Shown: positions 51,880-61,194, counted from the first letter of the stretch. The stretch is DNA of 64,000 nt from RPQJ01 sp044226195 (GCA_044226195.1 JBGAHO010000015.1:1-64000); one strand, 5' to 3'. Made by a program: numbers and translations. Notes: a model not told the origin generated them from the sequence alone.

Positions 51880-53066
51880 ACGAATCGCGGAACGTCGCGC
51901 TGCTCGCCGCCGCGCAGGCGCTCTCTGCGTCCGGGATGATGACCATGACCCTGCTCGGGGGCATCCTCGGCTCGGTCTACGCGCCGCGACCGGAACTGGC
52001 CACGCTGCCGGTCTCGCTCACCATCCTCGGGCTGGCCCTCACCACCGTCCCGGCGGCACTGCTGGCCCGCCGTGTGGGGCGACAGCGCGCCTTCATCGGC
52101 AGCGCCCTGCTCGCGTCGACCGCCGCACTCGTCATCGCGCTCGCGATCACCACGGCGAACTTCGTCCTGCTGTGCGGGGCGGCGCTGGTGCTCGGCTCGA
52201 ACCTCGCCTTCCAGCAACAGCACCGCTTCGCCGCGGCCGAGGCGGTGGCGCCCGCCCAGGTCGGCCGCGCGGTCTCGACGGTGATGGTAGGCACGCTGGT
52301 CGCGGCGGCACTCGGGCCGCAAGTCGCGCTGCACCTGAAGGACCTCGTGCCCGGGCACGAGTACGCGGGCTCGTTCATCGGCGTCGCGCTGTTCCTGCTC
52401 GGCACCGCGGCCGTGCTGACACGCTACCGGCCGCTGGCCGTCGAGCGCGCCGAGGCCGGCGGGCCGGCGCGTCCCCTGCGCGCGATCGTGCGCCAGCCGC
52501 TCTTCCTGCTCGCGGTGCTCGCAGGCGTCACGTCGTATGCCGGGATGAGCTTCATCATGACGGCGACGCCGATCAGCATGCACGTGCACGACCACCACGG
52601 CGACGCGGCGACGGCGTGGGTGATCCAGAGTCACCTGATCGCGATGTACGCGCCGGCCCTGGTGAGCGGCCGGCTCATCCAGCGCATCGGCACGCGTGCG
52701 GGCATGACGATCGGCCTCGCGCTGATGCTCGCGTGTGCCGGCGTCGATGCCACCGGCCACGACGTGATGCACTACTGGTGGGGACTGGTGCTGCTCGGTG
52801 TCGGCTGGAACCTGCTGTTCGTCGCCGGCACCGCGCTGCTGACCACGACGTACGCCGCGCCAGAGCGCCATCGCGCCCAGGCGGTCAACGAATTCGCGGT
52901 GTTCGGGACCCAGGCGCTGGCGTCACTGCTCGCGGGACCTGCGATCCATGCGCTCGGCTGGCACGACCTCAACGTGGCCGCGGCCGTCCCGATGGTGCTG
53001 TTCGCGGCGCTGCTGGCGTTCGGCCCGCGTCCTAGCGATCGAGGAACTCGCGCAGGTAGCCGGTGA
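51876..53066 (+). CDS. MFS transporter
   Basis: A 396-residue major facilitator. LNESRNVALLAAAQALSASG starts the first helix, and a loop motif AALLARRVGRQRAFIGSAL follows helix 2. About 12 helices can be drawn. Related proteins with QQQHRFAAAEA and PAFSGRLIQRIG-like segments are uncharacterised permeases. I chose TTG 51876 because it overlaps the upstream stop (TTGA). GTG 51861 is an alternative. The 3' end overlaps the convergent hydrolase gene by 35 bases. Confidence 0.85.
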   Translation: MNESRNVALLAAAQALSASGMMTMTLLGGILGSVYAPRPELATLPVSLTILGLALTTVPAALLARRVGRQRAFIGSALLASTAALVIALAITTANFVLLCGAALVLGSNLAFQQQHRFAAAEAVAPAQVGRAVSTVMVGTLVAAALGPQVALHLKDLVPGHEYAGSFIGVALFLLGTAAVLTRYRPLAVERAEAGGPARPLRAIVRQPLFLLAVLAGVTSYAGMSFIMTATPISMHVHDHHGDAATAWVIQSHLIAMYAPALVSGRLIQRIGTRAGMTIGLALMLACAGVDATGHDVMHYWWGLVLLGVGWNLLFVAGTALLTTTYAAPERHRAQAVNEFAVFGTQALASLLAGPAIHALGWHDLNVAAAVPMVLFAALLAFGPRPSDRGTRAGSR

Positions 53067-53646
53067 GTTCGCCGGTCGAGGACTCGATGACGTTGCCGCC
53101 GGCCTCCGGCAGCTCGACGCGACGCGCGTCGCGCAGCAGGCCTTCGGTGCGACCCGTGCTCTCCCAGGTCTCGTCGCGCGGACGCAGCACGAGCACCGGC
53201 TGGCGCAGCAGCGGCAGGCGCTCCCCGGCCTGGAAGGCCGAATCGCTGGCCGGCACGCCGAGCAGCACCACGCGGCGCACCTGCTCGGGACGCGCGATGG
53301 CGATCTCGACCGCGGCCGCCGAGCCGGACTGGTAGCCCAGCACGTCGACGCTGCGCAGCCGCAGGGAATCGAGCAGGTCGAGGATCGCCCCGGCCTGGTC
53401 CTGGATCTCCGCCGGCTGGTTCGGCGCATCCGACTCGCCGCAGCCCGGCAGGTCCGGCGCGTAGACGCTGCGATCCCGGCCCAGTTCACGCAGCAGCGGA
53501 CGGAACACCCGGCCCGTGCGGCTGGGCGGCGGCACGCACACCAGCGGCGTCAGCTCGTCGAATCCACCGCTCGACGGGAAGGCCGTGTGCAGGTGCAACT
53601 GCCCGAAGCGGCAGTCGACGTACATCTTGCGGAGGTGAATGGTCAC
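53032..53646 (-). CDS. Alpha/beta hydrolase
   Basis: About 204 residues. The hydrolase core is visible: LTPLVCVPPPSRTGRVFRPLL with the oxyanion strand, VYAPDLPGCGESDAP, the nucleophile elbow G-Y-Q-S-G-S (VDVLGYQSGSAAAVEIA), and LVLRPRDETWESTGRTEGLL. No cap domain is seen and the chain is short for the family. A late catalytic His is not clear, so activity is uncertain. Starts are ambiguous (GTG 53712, GTG 53646, ATG 53625); I chose 53646, with AGGA upstream. Homology begins at about MYVDCRFGQLHLH. Confidence 0.72.
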   Translation of the reverse strand: MTIHLRKMYVDCRFGQLHLHTAFPSSGGFDELTPLVCVPPPSRTGRVFRPLLRELGRDRSVYAPDLPGCGESDAPNQPAEIQDQAGAILDLLDSLRLRSVDVLGYQSGSAAAVEIAIARPEQVRRVVLLGVPASDSAFQAGERLPLLRQPVLVLRPRDETWESTGRTEGLLRDARRVELPEAGGNVIESSTGELTGYLREFLDR

Positions 53647-53825
53647 GTGCGGTGCATTCCTGGACGAGAGGGCGGCGCTGCGGGCAATCGTGCGTGCGGA
53701 GAGTCTGGTCACGATAGGGGCCTCGGGACGGGTCGATCGGGTGAGGCGAATTCTCCGCCCGGCCCCCCGGGCCCACGTTGACCCAACTCTCGAAAAACCG
53801 CCGATCGATCTGACTTAATCCTCGC

Positions 53826-55208
53826 TCAGACGCTGTCGAGGTACCACTCGTAGTCGCGGTCGGTGACCAGCGCGCCGAATTTCTCGCTCTCCTGCGCCTT
53901 GATCGCCAGGAACACGTCGAGGAATTCGCGGCCGAAGGCCGCCGCGAGGAACTCGCTGCCGCGCGCGCGCTCGAGCGCCGCGTGCCACTGGGTCGGCAGT
54001 TCGCCGCGCGGCGCCGTCTCGTAGCCGTTGCCCGTCACGGGCGGGCCCGGGTCGATGCCTTCCTCGAGGCCCTGCAGCATGCCCGCGAGCACGAGCGCCG
54101 CCACGAGGTAGGGATTGGCGTCTGCGCCCGCGACCCGGTGCTCGACGTGACGGCTCGACGGCGGACCCGCCGGCACGCGCAGACTCACCGAGCGGTTGTT
54201 GACGCCCCAGGTGGCGGCGACCGGCGCGTAGCTCATGGCGCGGAACCGGCGATACGAGTTCGCGTTGGGCGCAAACACCGCCATGCCGTCGCCCATCGTG
54301 GCCTTCAGTCCGCCGATCGCGTGGCGCAGCGCCGGCGTGCCCGCCGGATCGTCGGCCGCGAACGCGTTGCGACCCTGCGCGTCCGCGAGACTCGCGTGCA
54401 GGTGCATGCCGGAGCCCGCGCGCTCGGCGAAGGGCTTGGCCATGAAGCAGGCGATGCAGCCGTGGCGCGCGGCGATGCCGCGCACGGCGCGCTTGAAGAG
54501 GATGGCCTCGTCGACCGCGCGCAGCGCGTCGGCGCGATGCTCGAGCGTGATCTCGAACTGGCCCGGAGCGTACTCGGACATCAGCGTGCGCACCGGCAGG
54601 CCCTGCGCGCGCGCGGCGGCGTACAGGTCGTCGAACAGCGGCGACATGTCGTCGAGCCGGCCGAGGCCGTAGGCATCGATGCGCGACCGGCGCTCGCCTG
54701 AAAGCAGGCCGGCCGCCGGCTGCAGTCGTCCGTCCGGTCCGCGCTGCAGCAGGTAGAACTCGAGTTCAACCGCGATGACGGGCGTGTAGCCGCGGGCGGC
54801 CAGGCGCTCGACGGCCCGCGCGAGCACGTGGCGCGGATCGGCTTTCGCAGGTCGACCGTCGAGTTCGTACAGGCTCGCGAGCACCTGCGCCGTGGGCCGC
54901 GTCAGCCACGGCGCACGCACCAGCGTGCCCGGAACCGGACGGCAGGCCTGGTCCGCGTCGCCCACCTCCCACACGAGGCCGGTGCCCTCGACGTCCTCGC
55001 CGGTCACGTCGAGGCCGAGGATGGAGCCCGCGACGTTGCGGCCCGTGGCGTAGAGCGGCTCGAGCTCCTCGCGCGCGATGTTCTTGCCGCGCCCGACGCC
55101 CGAGGCGTCGGTGAGCACGAGCTGCACGGCCTCGATGTCGGGGTGCGCCGCCAGGAACCGGCGGGCCTCCTCGACCGTCGCGACCGGGGTGGGATTCTGC
55201 GCAGTCAT
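53826..55208 (-). CDS. Glutamine synthetase family protein (gamma-glutamylpolyamine synthetase-like)
   Basis: A 460-residue GS-fold ligase. Catalytic motifs are in order: LVLTDASGVGRGKNI (N-terminal beta-grasp), PVIAVELEFYLL (first Glu pair), SEYAPGQFEITLEH (metal Glu and Gln), CFMAKPFAERAGSGMHLHASL (ATP/His) and NSYRRFRAMSYAPVAATWGVNNRS (Arg loop). This pattern, with the long N-terminal LDVTGEDVEGTGLVWEVGD, is closer to PuuA-type gamma-glutamylation enzymes than to GlnA, and no adenylylation site is apparent. The partner amine is unknown; no puu genes are nearby. Confidence 0.85.
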   Translation of the reverse strand: MTAQNPTPVATVEEARRFLAAHPDIEAVQLVLTDASGVGRGKNIAREELEPLYATGRNVAGSILGLDVTGEDVEGTGLVWEVGDADQACRPVPGTLVRAPWLTRPTAQVLASLYELDGRPAKADPRHVLARAVERLAARGYTPVIAVELEFYLLQRGPDGRLQPAAGLLSGERRSRIDAYGLGRLDDMSPLFDDLYAAARAQGLPVRTLMSEYAPGQFEITLEHRADALRAVDEAILFKRAVRGIAARHGCIACFMAKPFAERAGSGMHLHASLADAQGRNAFAADDPAGTPALRHAIGGLKATMGDGMAVFAPNANSYRRFRAMSYAPVAATWGVNNRSVSLRVPAGPPSSRHVEHRVAGADANPYLVAALVLAGMLQGLEEGIDPGPPVTGNGYETAPRGELPTQWHAALERARGSEFLAAAFGREFLDVFLAIKAQESEKFGALVTDRDYEWYLDSV

Positions 55209-55281
55209 TCGAGGATAGTGACGGAACCGCGCGGGCAGTGGCAAGCTCGCGCCCGCCTCCTTCACCGACCCGGAGTCCCCG

Positions 55282-55926
55282 ATGCAGCTGTACGGCAACT
55301 TCGCCTCGCACTATGTCGCGCGCGTCGCGCTCTACGCGCAGCTGCAGGGACTCACGCTGCGACCCGAGATGCCGCCGGAGGGCATCAAGTCGGCCGGCTA
55401 CCTCGCGCTCAACCCGATGGGCAAGATGCCCCTGCTGGTCGACGACGACGTGGCGATCGCGGAATCGGAGGTCATCTGCGCCTACCTCGAGGACCTGCGT
55501 CCGGGCCTCGCACTGCCCGGCACGCCGGCGGCACGCGCACGGGCCCGCACGCTTTCGCGCGTCTTCGACGTGTATGCCGCGCCGGCGGCCAACGTGCTGT
55601 TCCGCGCGATGGGCCCCGGCACGCGCGACGAGGCCGCCATCGCCGCGGCGATGCAGGATCTCGGCGACGCGTTCGGGTACCTCGAGCACTTCCTCGCCGC
55701 GCCGTACGCCGCGGGCGAGCAGCCGTCGCTCGCCGACTGCACGCTGCTGCCGGCCTTCGCGATCCTCAGGCAGACCGCGTTCCCGATGTTCAAGGTGCCG
55801 GACCCGACGCTGGGCCCGGGCAAGCTCGGGCGCTGGTGGTCGTTCGTGACCGCGGACGTGCGGCTCGGCGCGTTCCTGCGCGAATACGACGCGGCCGTCG
55901 CCGCGTTCCTGCGCTCACTGGGCTGA
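55282..55926 (+). CDS. Glutathione S-transferase family protein
   Basis: A 214-residue GST-fold protein. The N-terminal thioredoxin-like half shows MQLYGNFASHYVARVALYAQL, the cis-Pro in LNPMGKMPLLVDDD and the glutathione-gamma-Glu contact E-S-E in IAESEVICAYLED. The C-terminal half is all-helical (GEQPSLADCTLLPAFAIL with the N-capping Asp). The catalytic Ser/Tyr candidate is Ser9. The substrate is unknown. It is divergent from the glutamine-synthetase-like gene and convergent with the porin gene. Confidence 0.87.
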   Translation: MQLYGNFASHYVARVALYAQLQGLTLRPEMPPEGIKSAGYLALNPMGKMPLLVDDDVAIAESEVICAYLEDLRPGLALPGTPAARARARTLSRVFDVYAAPAANVLFRAMGPGTRDEAAIAAAMQDLGDAFGYLEHFLAAPYAAGEQPSLADCTLLPAFAILRQTAFPMFKVPDPTLGPGKLGRWWSFVTADVRLGAFLREYDAAVAAFLRSLG

Positions 55927-55932
55927 CGCGCG

Positions 55933-57036
55933 TCAGAGTCCCGCTTCGACGCGCAGGATGAAGACCAGCGCGTCGTCGAGGGTGGGATCGGTGCCCGGAT
56001 GGATGACGTACTGCAGGTCCGGCTGCAGCGCGAAGTGCTCGCCGAGCGGGATGCGCCACGTGGCCTCGAGCGCATATTCGGCGGCGTCGGTCGCGATGCC
56101 ATCGGCCCGCATCGCCTGCCGATAGTCGCTGCCGTTGCGCGCCACGCCGAGCGCGAGGCCGATGCTGTCCTCCACCTGCGGCAGCAGACCGCCCGTGTGC
56201 ACGATCCCGCCGCCGAAATAGCTGCCGACCTGCTCGACGGCGGGGTTGGCCAGGCCGACGCGCACGTAACCCGCGAGGTATTGCGTGAAGTGATGCTCGA
56301 CGGAGGCGTACATGCCGTACTCGCGCGCGGTCCGTGCCGGATCGTCGATGCGCGGCTTCTCGCCGCCATAGCCCCAACTGCCCAGCACGACTCGGGTCCG
56401 CGCCCGATCGTGCCGGTACTCGAACGCGTACATCGGCCCGCCGCGATTCGCGTCGAGACTGTCGGCATCGAGAATGGCGGCGCGCAGCGAGTTACCGCCA
56501 CCCGAGTTCGCGTGCACGTGCACGCCGACCGCCGTGTGCGGGAAGATCGACGGACCGGCGGCGCCGCTCTGCGAGATGTCGGGGCCGATCCCCTGCGAGC
56601 TCGAGAGGAACAGGGCACCCGAGTCGATCGTATCGAAGTCGCTATTGAAGTCGTACTTGCCGGCACCGAGCGCCCAGCCGTCGGCGACCTCGCCTTCCAC
56701 CCAGGCCTCGAGCAGCCGGATGCCGTGGTCGGCGTCGGCATTGCTGACGACCTGCAGGTCGCCGACCCAGTGCTGCGAGAAGCCGCCGCCGTAGGTGTGC
56801 TGCACCGTGACGTGCCATTCGGCCTCGCGACCGCCGAGCCACTGGAACTCGGACCCGGCGCCGAGATCGACCAGGCCGAGATGGTGCGCGCCCTGCTGGA
56901 GCCCGCCCTGCGCCACCGCCGCGAAATCGCCGGTCCAGTCGAGCGAGAAGTCGACCGCCGATGCGGCCGGCGCGCACAGCAGTGCGGCCAGTCCGGCAAC
57001 CACCGTCGATGAGCTCACCACGATCCGCGCACGCAC
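55933..57036 (-). CDS. Outer-membrane porin, OprB-like
   Basis: A 367-residue protein: a signal peptide (VVAGLAALLCAPAASA) and then an amphipathic beta-strand-rich barrel. Carbohydrate-porin features: DWTGDFAAVAQGGLQQG, LLEAWVEGEVADGWALGAGKYDFNSDFD, ADSLDANRGGPMYAFEYRHD and EATWRIPLGEHFALQPDLQY, ending VFILRVEAGL with a hydrophobic C-terminal strand. It probably passes small sugars or similar solutes. The start is GTG 57036; an ATG does not fit. Its 5' end is one base from the upstream HDOD gene's stop. Confidence 0.85.
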   Translation of the reverse strand: MRARIVVSSSTVVAGLAALLCAPAASAVDFSLDWTGDFAAVAQGGLQQGAHHLGLVDLGAGSEFQWLGGREAEWHVTVQHTYGGGFSQHWVGDLQVVSNADADHGIRLLEAWVEGEVADGWALGAGKYDFNSDFDTIDSGALFLSSSQGIGPDISQSGAAGPSIFPHTAVGVHVHANSGGGNSLRAAILDADSLDANRGGPMYAFEYRHDRARTRVVLGSWGYGGEKPRIDDPARTAREYGMYASVEHHFTQYLAGYVRVGLANPAVEQVGSYFGGGIVHTGGLLPQVEDSIGLALGVARNGSDYRQAMRADGIATDAAEYALEATWRIPLGEHFALQPDLQYVIHPGTDPTLDDALVFILRVEAGL

Positions 57037-57037
57037 G

Positions 57038-57955
57038 TCAGCCTCCGAGGGCGGCCCTCAGGCTGGCGATTTCCTCGCCGGCCTGCGCCATGACTTCGCG
57101 CAGGGCGTCGCCGCGGATGCCGAGCCGGCGATACGCCAGCAGGCTCGCGAGCGATCGCTCCAGCTCCTCGACCGGGCCGTGGAATTCCGCCATGCGGATG
57201 GAGACGCACAGCAGGTCGATGAGGTCGCGCGTGCAGTCGGCGCGATCGAAGGCGTCCTGCTCGCCGATCGCATCCGACACGGTCTCGGGGAGGCCCCAGT
57301 TCTGGGCGATGGCCTTGCCGATGTGCGCGTGCCAGTGGCGCATCAGTTCCTCGCGCTCGCCCGGCAGGTCGAACAGGTCGCTGTGACGGTCGGCGCGAGC
57401 GAGGATGTACACGCGCCCGATGTTGTGCAGCAGGCCGGCGAGCTGCGCTTCGTCCGGATTCGCGGCATGGAATCGAATGGCCAGCACGCGAGTCAGCGCC
57501 GCGACCAAAGTGCTCTTCCCCCACAGGTCGGCCAGTTCGCTGCGGATCGCCTCGTTGCGCGTGGCGGAACGGATCTGCCCGAGCGCATAGGCCAGCGCCG
57601 CGCTTCGCACGTTCAGGTGCCCGATGCGCGTCACGGCCATCTTGAGGTCGGTGATCGGCCGTCCGTCGCGCGACAGCGCGGCGGAGTTCGACATCGCCAG
57701 CACACGGGTGGCGAGACCCGCATCGGAGCTGACGACCCGCGCCACGCGGTCGTTGGTGACGTTCTCGTCCTCGAGCACGTGGCGCACGCGAATGGCCACG
57801 TCCGGATACGACGGCAGGTCGATGCGACCGTGGGACAGCTCGTTGGCCAGCGTCTGCACGAACTCGAAGGCCCGCATGCTCTCCGAGCGTTCTTCCATCT
57901 CGAGCGCCGCCCGTCCGGGGAGGCGCTGGGTATCCGTGGGGGAGAAGGTCTGCAT
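57038..57955 (-). CDS. HDOD domain protein
   Basis: A 305-residue signalling protein. The N-terminal third gives LPSYPDVAIRVRHVLEDE, then VVSSDAGLATRVLAMSNSAAL, the HDOD hallmark. LAGLLHNIGRVYIL contains the His-Asn in place of the HD metal site, and LMRHWHAHIGKAIAQNWGLP follows. HDOD proteins lack phosphohydrolase activity and act as scaffolds in signalling. It lies directly downstream of cheB, so it may couple chemotaxis with another output. ATG 57955 has GAGGATC upstream. Confidence 0.85.
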   Translation of the reverse strand: MQTFSPTDTQRLPGRAALEMEERSESMRAFEFVQTLANELSHGRIDLPSYPDVAIRVRHVLEDENVTNDRVARVVSSDAGLATRVLAMSNSAALSRDGRPITDLKMAVTRIGHLNVRSAALAYALGQIRSATRNEAIRSELADLWGKSTLVAALTRVLAIRFHAANPDEAQLAGLLHNIGRVYILARADRHSDLFDLPGEREELMRHWHAHIGKAIAQNWGLPETVSDAIGEQDAFDRADCTRDLIDLLCVSIRMAEFHGPVEELERSLASLLAYRRLGIRGDALREVMAQAGEEIASLRAALGG

Positions 57956-57981
57956 GGTGGTGATCCTCCGGGCGGTCGTTG

Positions 57982-59130
57982 TCAGGCGCCCGCGGCGCGT
58001 GAGGCACCCTGGCTTGCGGAGTCCGCGGCCCAGGTGAGAATGGCAGGCGCGATTGCCTGCAAGGGAAGGATGCGGTCGGCGGCGCCGAGCTTCACGGCGG
58101 CGCCCGGCATGCCCCAGACGACCGACGTCGCCTCGTCCTGCGCGATCGTCGGCGCGCCCGTCTCCTGCATTTCCTGCAGGCCGCAGGCGCCGTCGTCGCC
58201 CATGCCGGTGAGGATGACGCCGAGCGCGTTGACGCCCGCGTTCTGCGCGACCGAGCGGAACAGCACGTCGACGCTCGGCCGGTGGCGGTTCACGGGCGGG
58301 CCGTCGCTGAGGCGGCAGCGCCAGCGTGCACCGTCGCGCTCGACGATCAGGTGCCGGTCGCCCGGCGCGATGTAGGCGCACCCCGGCACGATCAGCGTGC
58401 CGTGCGTCGCCTCGCAGACCGCCATGCGCGAGATGCTGTTCATGCGGCGCGCGAACGGTCCGCTGAACGCCTGGGGAATGTGCTGCGTGATCACGACCGC
58501 CGGCGCGTCGGCCGGCAGCGCTTCGAGTACTTCGCGGATCGCTTCCGTGCCGCCCGTGGACGCGCCGATCGCCACGAGTCGGTCGGTGGTGCGGAAGCTG
58601 CGGCGTGCGCTCTGCTGGGGCAGGACCGCGTCGGCGCTCAGTTTCGGCGCCACCGTCGGCAGGCCCGCGGCGACGGCCTCGGGCTTCGGCGGTTCGCGGC
58701 GCTCGACCTTGCGCGGCAGCACGCGCGCGCCGGCCGCCATGCGGATCTTCGCCAGGATCTCCTCGGCGAAGCCCGCGAGCGTGCCGGCGATGTCGATCTT
58801 GGGCTTGGCCACGAAGTCGACGGCGCCGGCCTCGAGCGCGCGCAACGTGATGTCGGCGCCGGCGTCGGTCAGCGACGAGACCATCACCACCGGCATCGGC
58901 CGCAGGCGCATCAGGTTGCGCAGGAACGTGAGCCCGTCCATGCGCGGCATCTCGACGTCGAGCGTGAGGACGTCGGGATTGAACTCCTTGATGCGTTCGC
59001 GCGCAACGAAAGGGTCGGACGCGGTGGCGACCACCTCGACGTCGTACGACTGATTGAGTACCTCGGTGAGGATGCGCCGCACCAGGGCCGAGTCGTCGAC
59101 GATCAGTACGCGGATCTTTCGGTCTGCCAT
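57982..59130 (-). CDS. cheB: Chemotaxis protein-glutamate methylesterase/deamidase
   Basis: A 382-residue CheB that removes methyl groups from, and deamidates, MCPs. Receiver domain: D12/D13, phospho-acceptor D58 in VLTLDVEMPRMDG, and the Lys in VDFVAKPKID. A linker follows. The effector domain has the catalytic Ser in AIGASTGGTEAI, His in ITQHIPQAFSGPFARRM and Asp in VILTGMGDDGACGLQEM. Phosphorylation would come from a CheA outside the window. It is 12 bases after cheD. Confidence 0.96.
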   Translation of the reverse strand: MADRKIRVLIVDDSALVRRILTEVLNQSYDVEVVATASDPFVARERIKEFNPDVLTLDVEMPRMDGLTFLRNLMRLRPMPVVMVSSLTDAGADITLRALEAGAVDFVAKPKIDIAGTLAGFAEEILAKIRMAAGARVLPRKVERREPPKPEAVAAGLPTVAPKLSADAVLPQQSARRSFRTTDRLVAIGASTGGTEAIREVLEALPADAPAVVITQHIPQAFSGPFARRMNSISRMAVCEATHGTLIVPGCAYIAPGDRHLIVERDGARWRCRLSDGPPVNRHRPSVDVLFRSVAQNAGVNALGVILTGMGDDGACGLQEMQETGAPTIAQDEATSVVWGMPGAAVKLGAADRILPLQAIAPAILTWAADSASQGASRAAGA

Positions 59131-59142
59131 GCCGCCCCCCGG

Positions 59143-59790
59143 CTAGAACAGGTCGAGATCGCCCGGCTTCGGCTGGTGCTCGACCTTCTCCAGGTAGTGC
59201 ACCTCGCGCTCCGCCAGCTGCCGGTCGGGGCGCTCCAGGCGCCGCACGCGGACCCGGCCCGTGTGCGGGAAGTATTGGATCTGGCGCGGCCACGGTCCGC
59301 CGAGGTCCTCGGCGAGCACCCTGAGTCGCTCCGCGCCCATGAATTCCTTGGCGAACGCGATGTTTTGCCGTCCCACTTCCGTGCTGCCGGCCAGCACGCG
59401 ACCGCCGCCGAACAGCTTGACCTCGAGCCGGTTGCGGTCGGCGCCGAGCTTCACGAGGTTGCCGATCAGTTGCTCCATCGAGGCGGAGCCGTAGCGCGTG
59501 GCCGTGCCGGAGATGCCGTGCCATTGGTCCTTTTCCTGCGCCGGCGGGCGCGGCAGCATGAAGTGGTTCATGCCGCCGATCTTGAGTACCGGGTCGCGCA
59601 CGCACACCGACACGCACGAGCCGAGCACGGTGAGCAGGACTTCGTTGTGCGGCGTCACGTAGAAGTCCCCGGGCACCAGCTTCGCCGCCCACGCACTGTG
59701 GCGCGGATCCCAGAACCGCTTGATGTGCCGGAAGCACTCCGAGGTGCGGGGCGGCTGGCCCTGGCCGGTGTCGGTGAGGACCGCCGTCAT
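59143..59790 (-). CDS. cheD: Chemoreceptor glutamine deamidase
   Basis: A 215-residue CheD that deamidates specific Gln residues of MCPs. The active-site Cys is in LTVLGSCVSVCVRDP and the His in KIGGMNHFMLPRP. VKLFGGGRVLAGSTEVGRQN is the third conserved block. ATG 59790 overlaps the cheR stop (ATGA). The presence of CheD alongside CheB and CheR suggests a receptor set that is pre-activated by deamidation. Confidence 0.95.
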   Translation of the reverse strand: MTAVLTDTGQGQPPRTSECFRHIKRFWDPRHSAWAAKLVPGDFYVTPHNEVLLTVLGSCVSVCVRDPVLKIGGMNHFMLPRPPAQEKDQWHGISGTATRYGSASMEQLIGNLVKLGADRNRLEVKLFGGGRVLAGSTEVGRQNIAFAKEFMGAERLRVLAEDLGGPWPRQIQYFPHTGRVRVRRLERPDRQLAEREVHYLEKVEHQPKPGDLDLF

Positions 59791-60644
59791 GGCCCGGTCC
59801 GCCGGTAGATGGTGCGACCGACCAGCTCGTAGCGCGTGCTCACCTTGAACAGCGTCTCCGAGTGGCCGAGGAAGAGGTAGCTGCCCTCGCGCTGCAGGTC
59901 GGCCATGCGGTTGAACAGCTTGCGGTGCGTGTCCTTGTCGAAATAGATGACGACGTTGCGGCAGAAGATGATGTCGAGCGGGCCCTTGATCGGCCACGGG
60001 TCCATCAGGTTCAGCTGGCCGAAGCTGACCATCGCGGCCACCTCGGGCTTGACCTTCACCGTGTCGGGCTCGGGGCCGGCGTCGAACCAGCGCTGCACCA
60101 GCGAGTCCGGCAGCTCCCGCACGCGGTCCATCGAGTACACGCCGCGCTTGCCGTGCGCCACGCAGTTGGTGTCGAGGTCCGTCGCGAGGACGCGGATGTC
60201 GAAGCCGGACCACGCGCTCGCGCAGTCACGCAGCGTCATCGCGATCGAGTACGGCTCCTCGCCGGTCGAGCAGGCCGACGACCAGATGCGGATCCTGCGA
60301 CGCGCCAGATTCGCCTTGACCAGCGCCGGCACGATGCTCTGCGCGAGGTACTCGAAGTGGTGCGGTTCGCGGAAGAACGACGTGAGGTTGGTGGTGATGG
60401 CGTTGATGAAATGCTCGATCTCCTCCGGATGCTCGTCCGCGACGAGATCGATGTACTCGGAGAAGCTGCCGATCTGCAGCGCCCGCAGGCGCCGCACCAG
60501 CCGGCCATAGACGAGCTCGCGCTTCGCGTTCGACAGGCTGATGCCGGTCTTGGCGTGCACGAGCGCGCGCACCTGGTCGAACTCCGCGTCGCTCAGCACG
60601 AAGTCGCGAACCTTGCTGAATGTCGGTGCTTCCATGGGCGACAC
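59787..60644 (-). CDS. cheR: Chemotaxis protein methyltransferase
   Basis: A 285-residue SAM-dependent enzyme that methylates MCP glutamates. The N-terminal helical domain (FDQVRALVHAKTGISLSNAK) leads to NLTSFFREPHHFEYL and the SAM site WSSACSTGEEPYSIAM, then VLATDLDTNCVAHGKRGVY, LPDSLVQRWFD and DIIFCRNVVIYFD. The beta-subdomain region that docks MCP pentapeptides is present. GTG 60644 has AGGA at the right distance; ATG 60635 (three codons later) is an alternative. A partner pentapeptide is visible on the MCP entering from the right edge. Confidence 0.95.
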   Translation of the reverse strand: MSPMEAPTFSKVRDFVLSDAEFDQVRALVHAKTGISLSNAKRELVYGRLVRRLRALQIGSFSEYIDLVADEHPEEIEHFINAITTNLTSFFREPHHFEYLAQSIVPALVKANLARRRIRIWSSACSTGEEPYSIAMTLRDCASAWSGFDIRVLATDLDTNCVAHGKRGVYSMDRVRELPDSLVQRWFDAGPEPDTVKVKPEVAAMVSFGQLNLMDPWPIKGPLDIIFCRNVVIYFDKDTHRKLFNRMADLQREGSYLFLGHSETLFKVSTRYELVGRTIYRRTGP

Positions 60645-60657
60645 GATGGCTGGATCC

Positions 60658-61194
60658 TCAGTGCAGCGCCGACGCGCCGTCCCCGGAGTCGAGGGTCCCG
60701 CCGATCAGGCGGTCGATGTCGAGCAGCATCACCATCTTTTCGCCGGAGCTCGCGAGGCCCGCGATGAAGCCGGAGCGCGCGATGTCGCCGATCTGCGGCG
60801 GCGGCTGGATGTCGCCCGCGGCCACGTTGAAGACGTCCGACACGCCGTCGACGACCATGCCGACCACCTTCTCACGGCGGCCCGCATGCACGCGCACGAC
60901 GATCACGACCGTCGCCTGCCCGTGCTCGACCGTCGGCAGCCCGAAGCGCCGACGCAGGCAGACGACCGGCACCACCGTGCCGCGCAGGTTCATCACGCCG
61001 AGGATGTAGGAGGCGGTGTGCGGCACGCGCGTCACGCCTTCCCAGCCCTTGATCTCCTGCACGCGCAGGATCTCGGCGCCGTAGTCCTCGCCGTTGAGCA
61101 CGAACGTCAGGTACTGGGACGGCACGCCGGCCGCCTCGGCCTGCGCACCGGCCTCGCCGGCTTCGTGGATGGATTCCCGTGTCGTCTCGCTCAT
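60658..61194 (-). CDS. cheW: Chemotaxis coupling protein
   Basis: A 178-residue CheW. The SH3-like double barrel is indicated by SQYLTFVLNGEDYGAEILRVQEI, TRVPHTASYILGVMNLRG, TVVPVVCLRRRFGL and KVVGMVVDGVSDVF, with MVMLLDIDRLIG at the end. It would link MCPs to CheA in the cytosolic array. It lies 36 bases after the MCP stop. The N-terminal extension (about 25 residues, Glu/Ala-rich) is disordered. Confidence 0.95.
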   Translation of the reverse strand: MSETTRESIHEAGEAGAQAEAAGVPSQYLTFVLNGEDYGAEILRVQEIKGWEGVTRVPHTASYILGVMNLRGTVVPVVCLRRRFGLPTVEHGQATVVIVVRVHAGRREKVVGMVVDGVSDVFNVAAGDIQPPPQIGDIARSGFIAGLASSGEKMVMLLDIDRLIGGTLDSGDGASALH

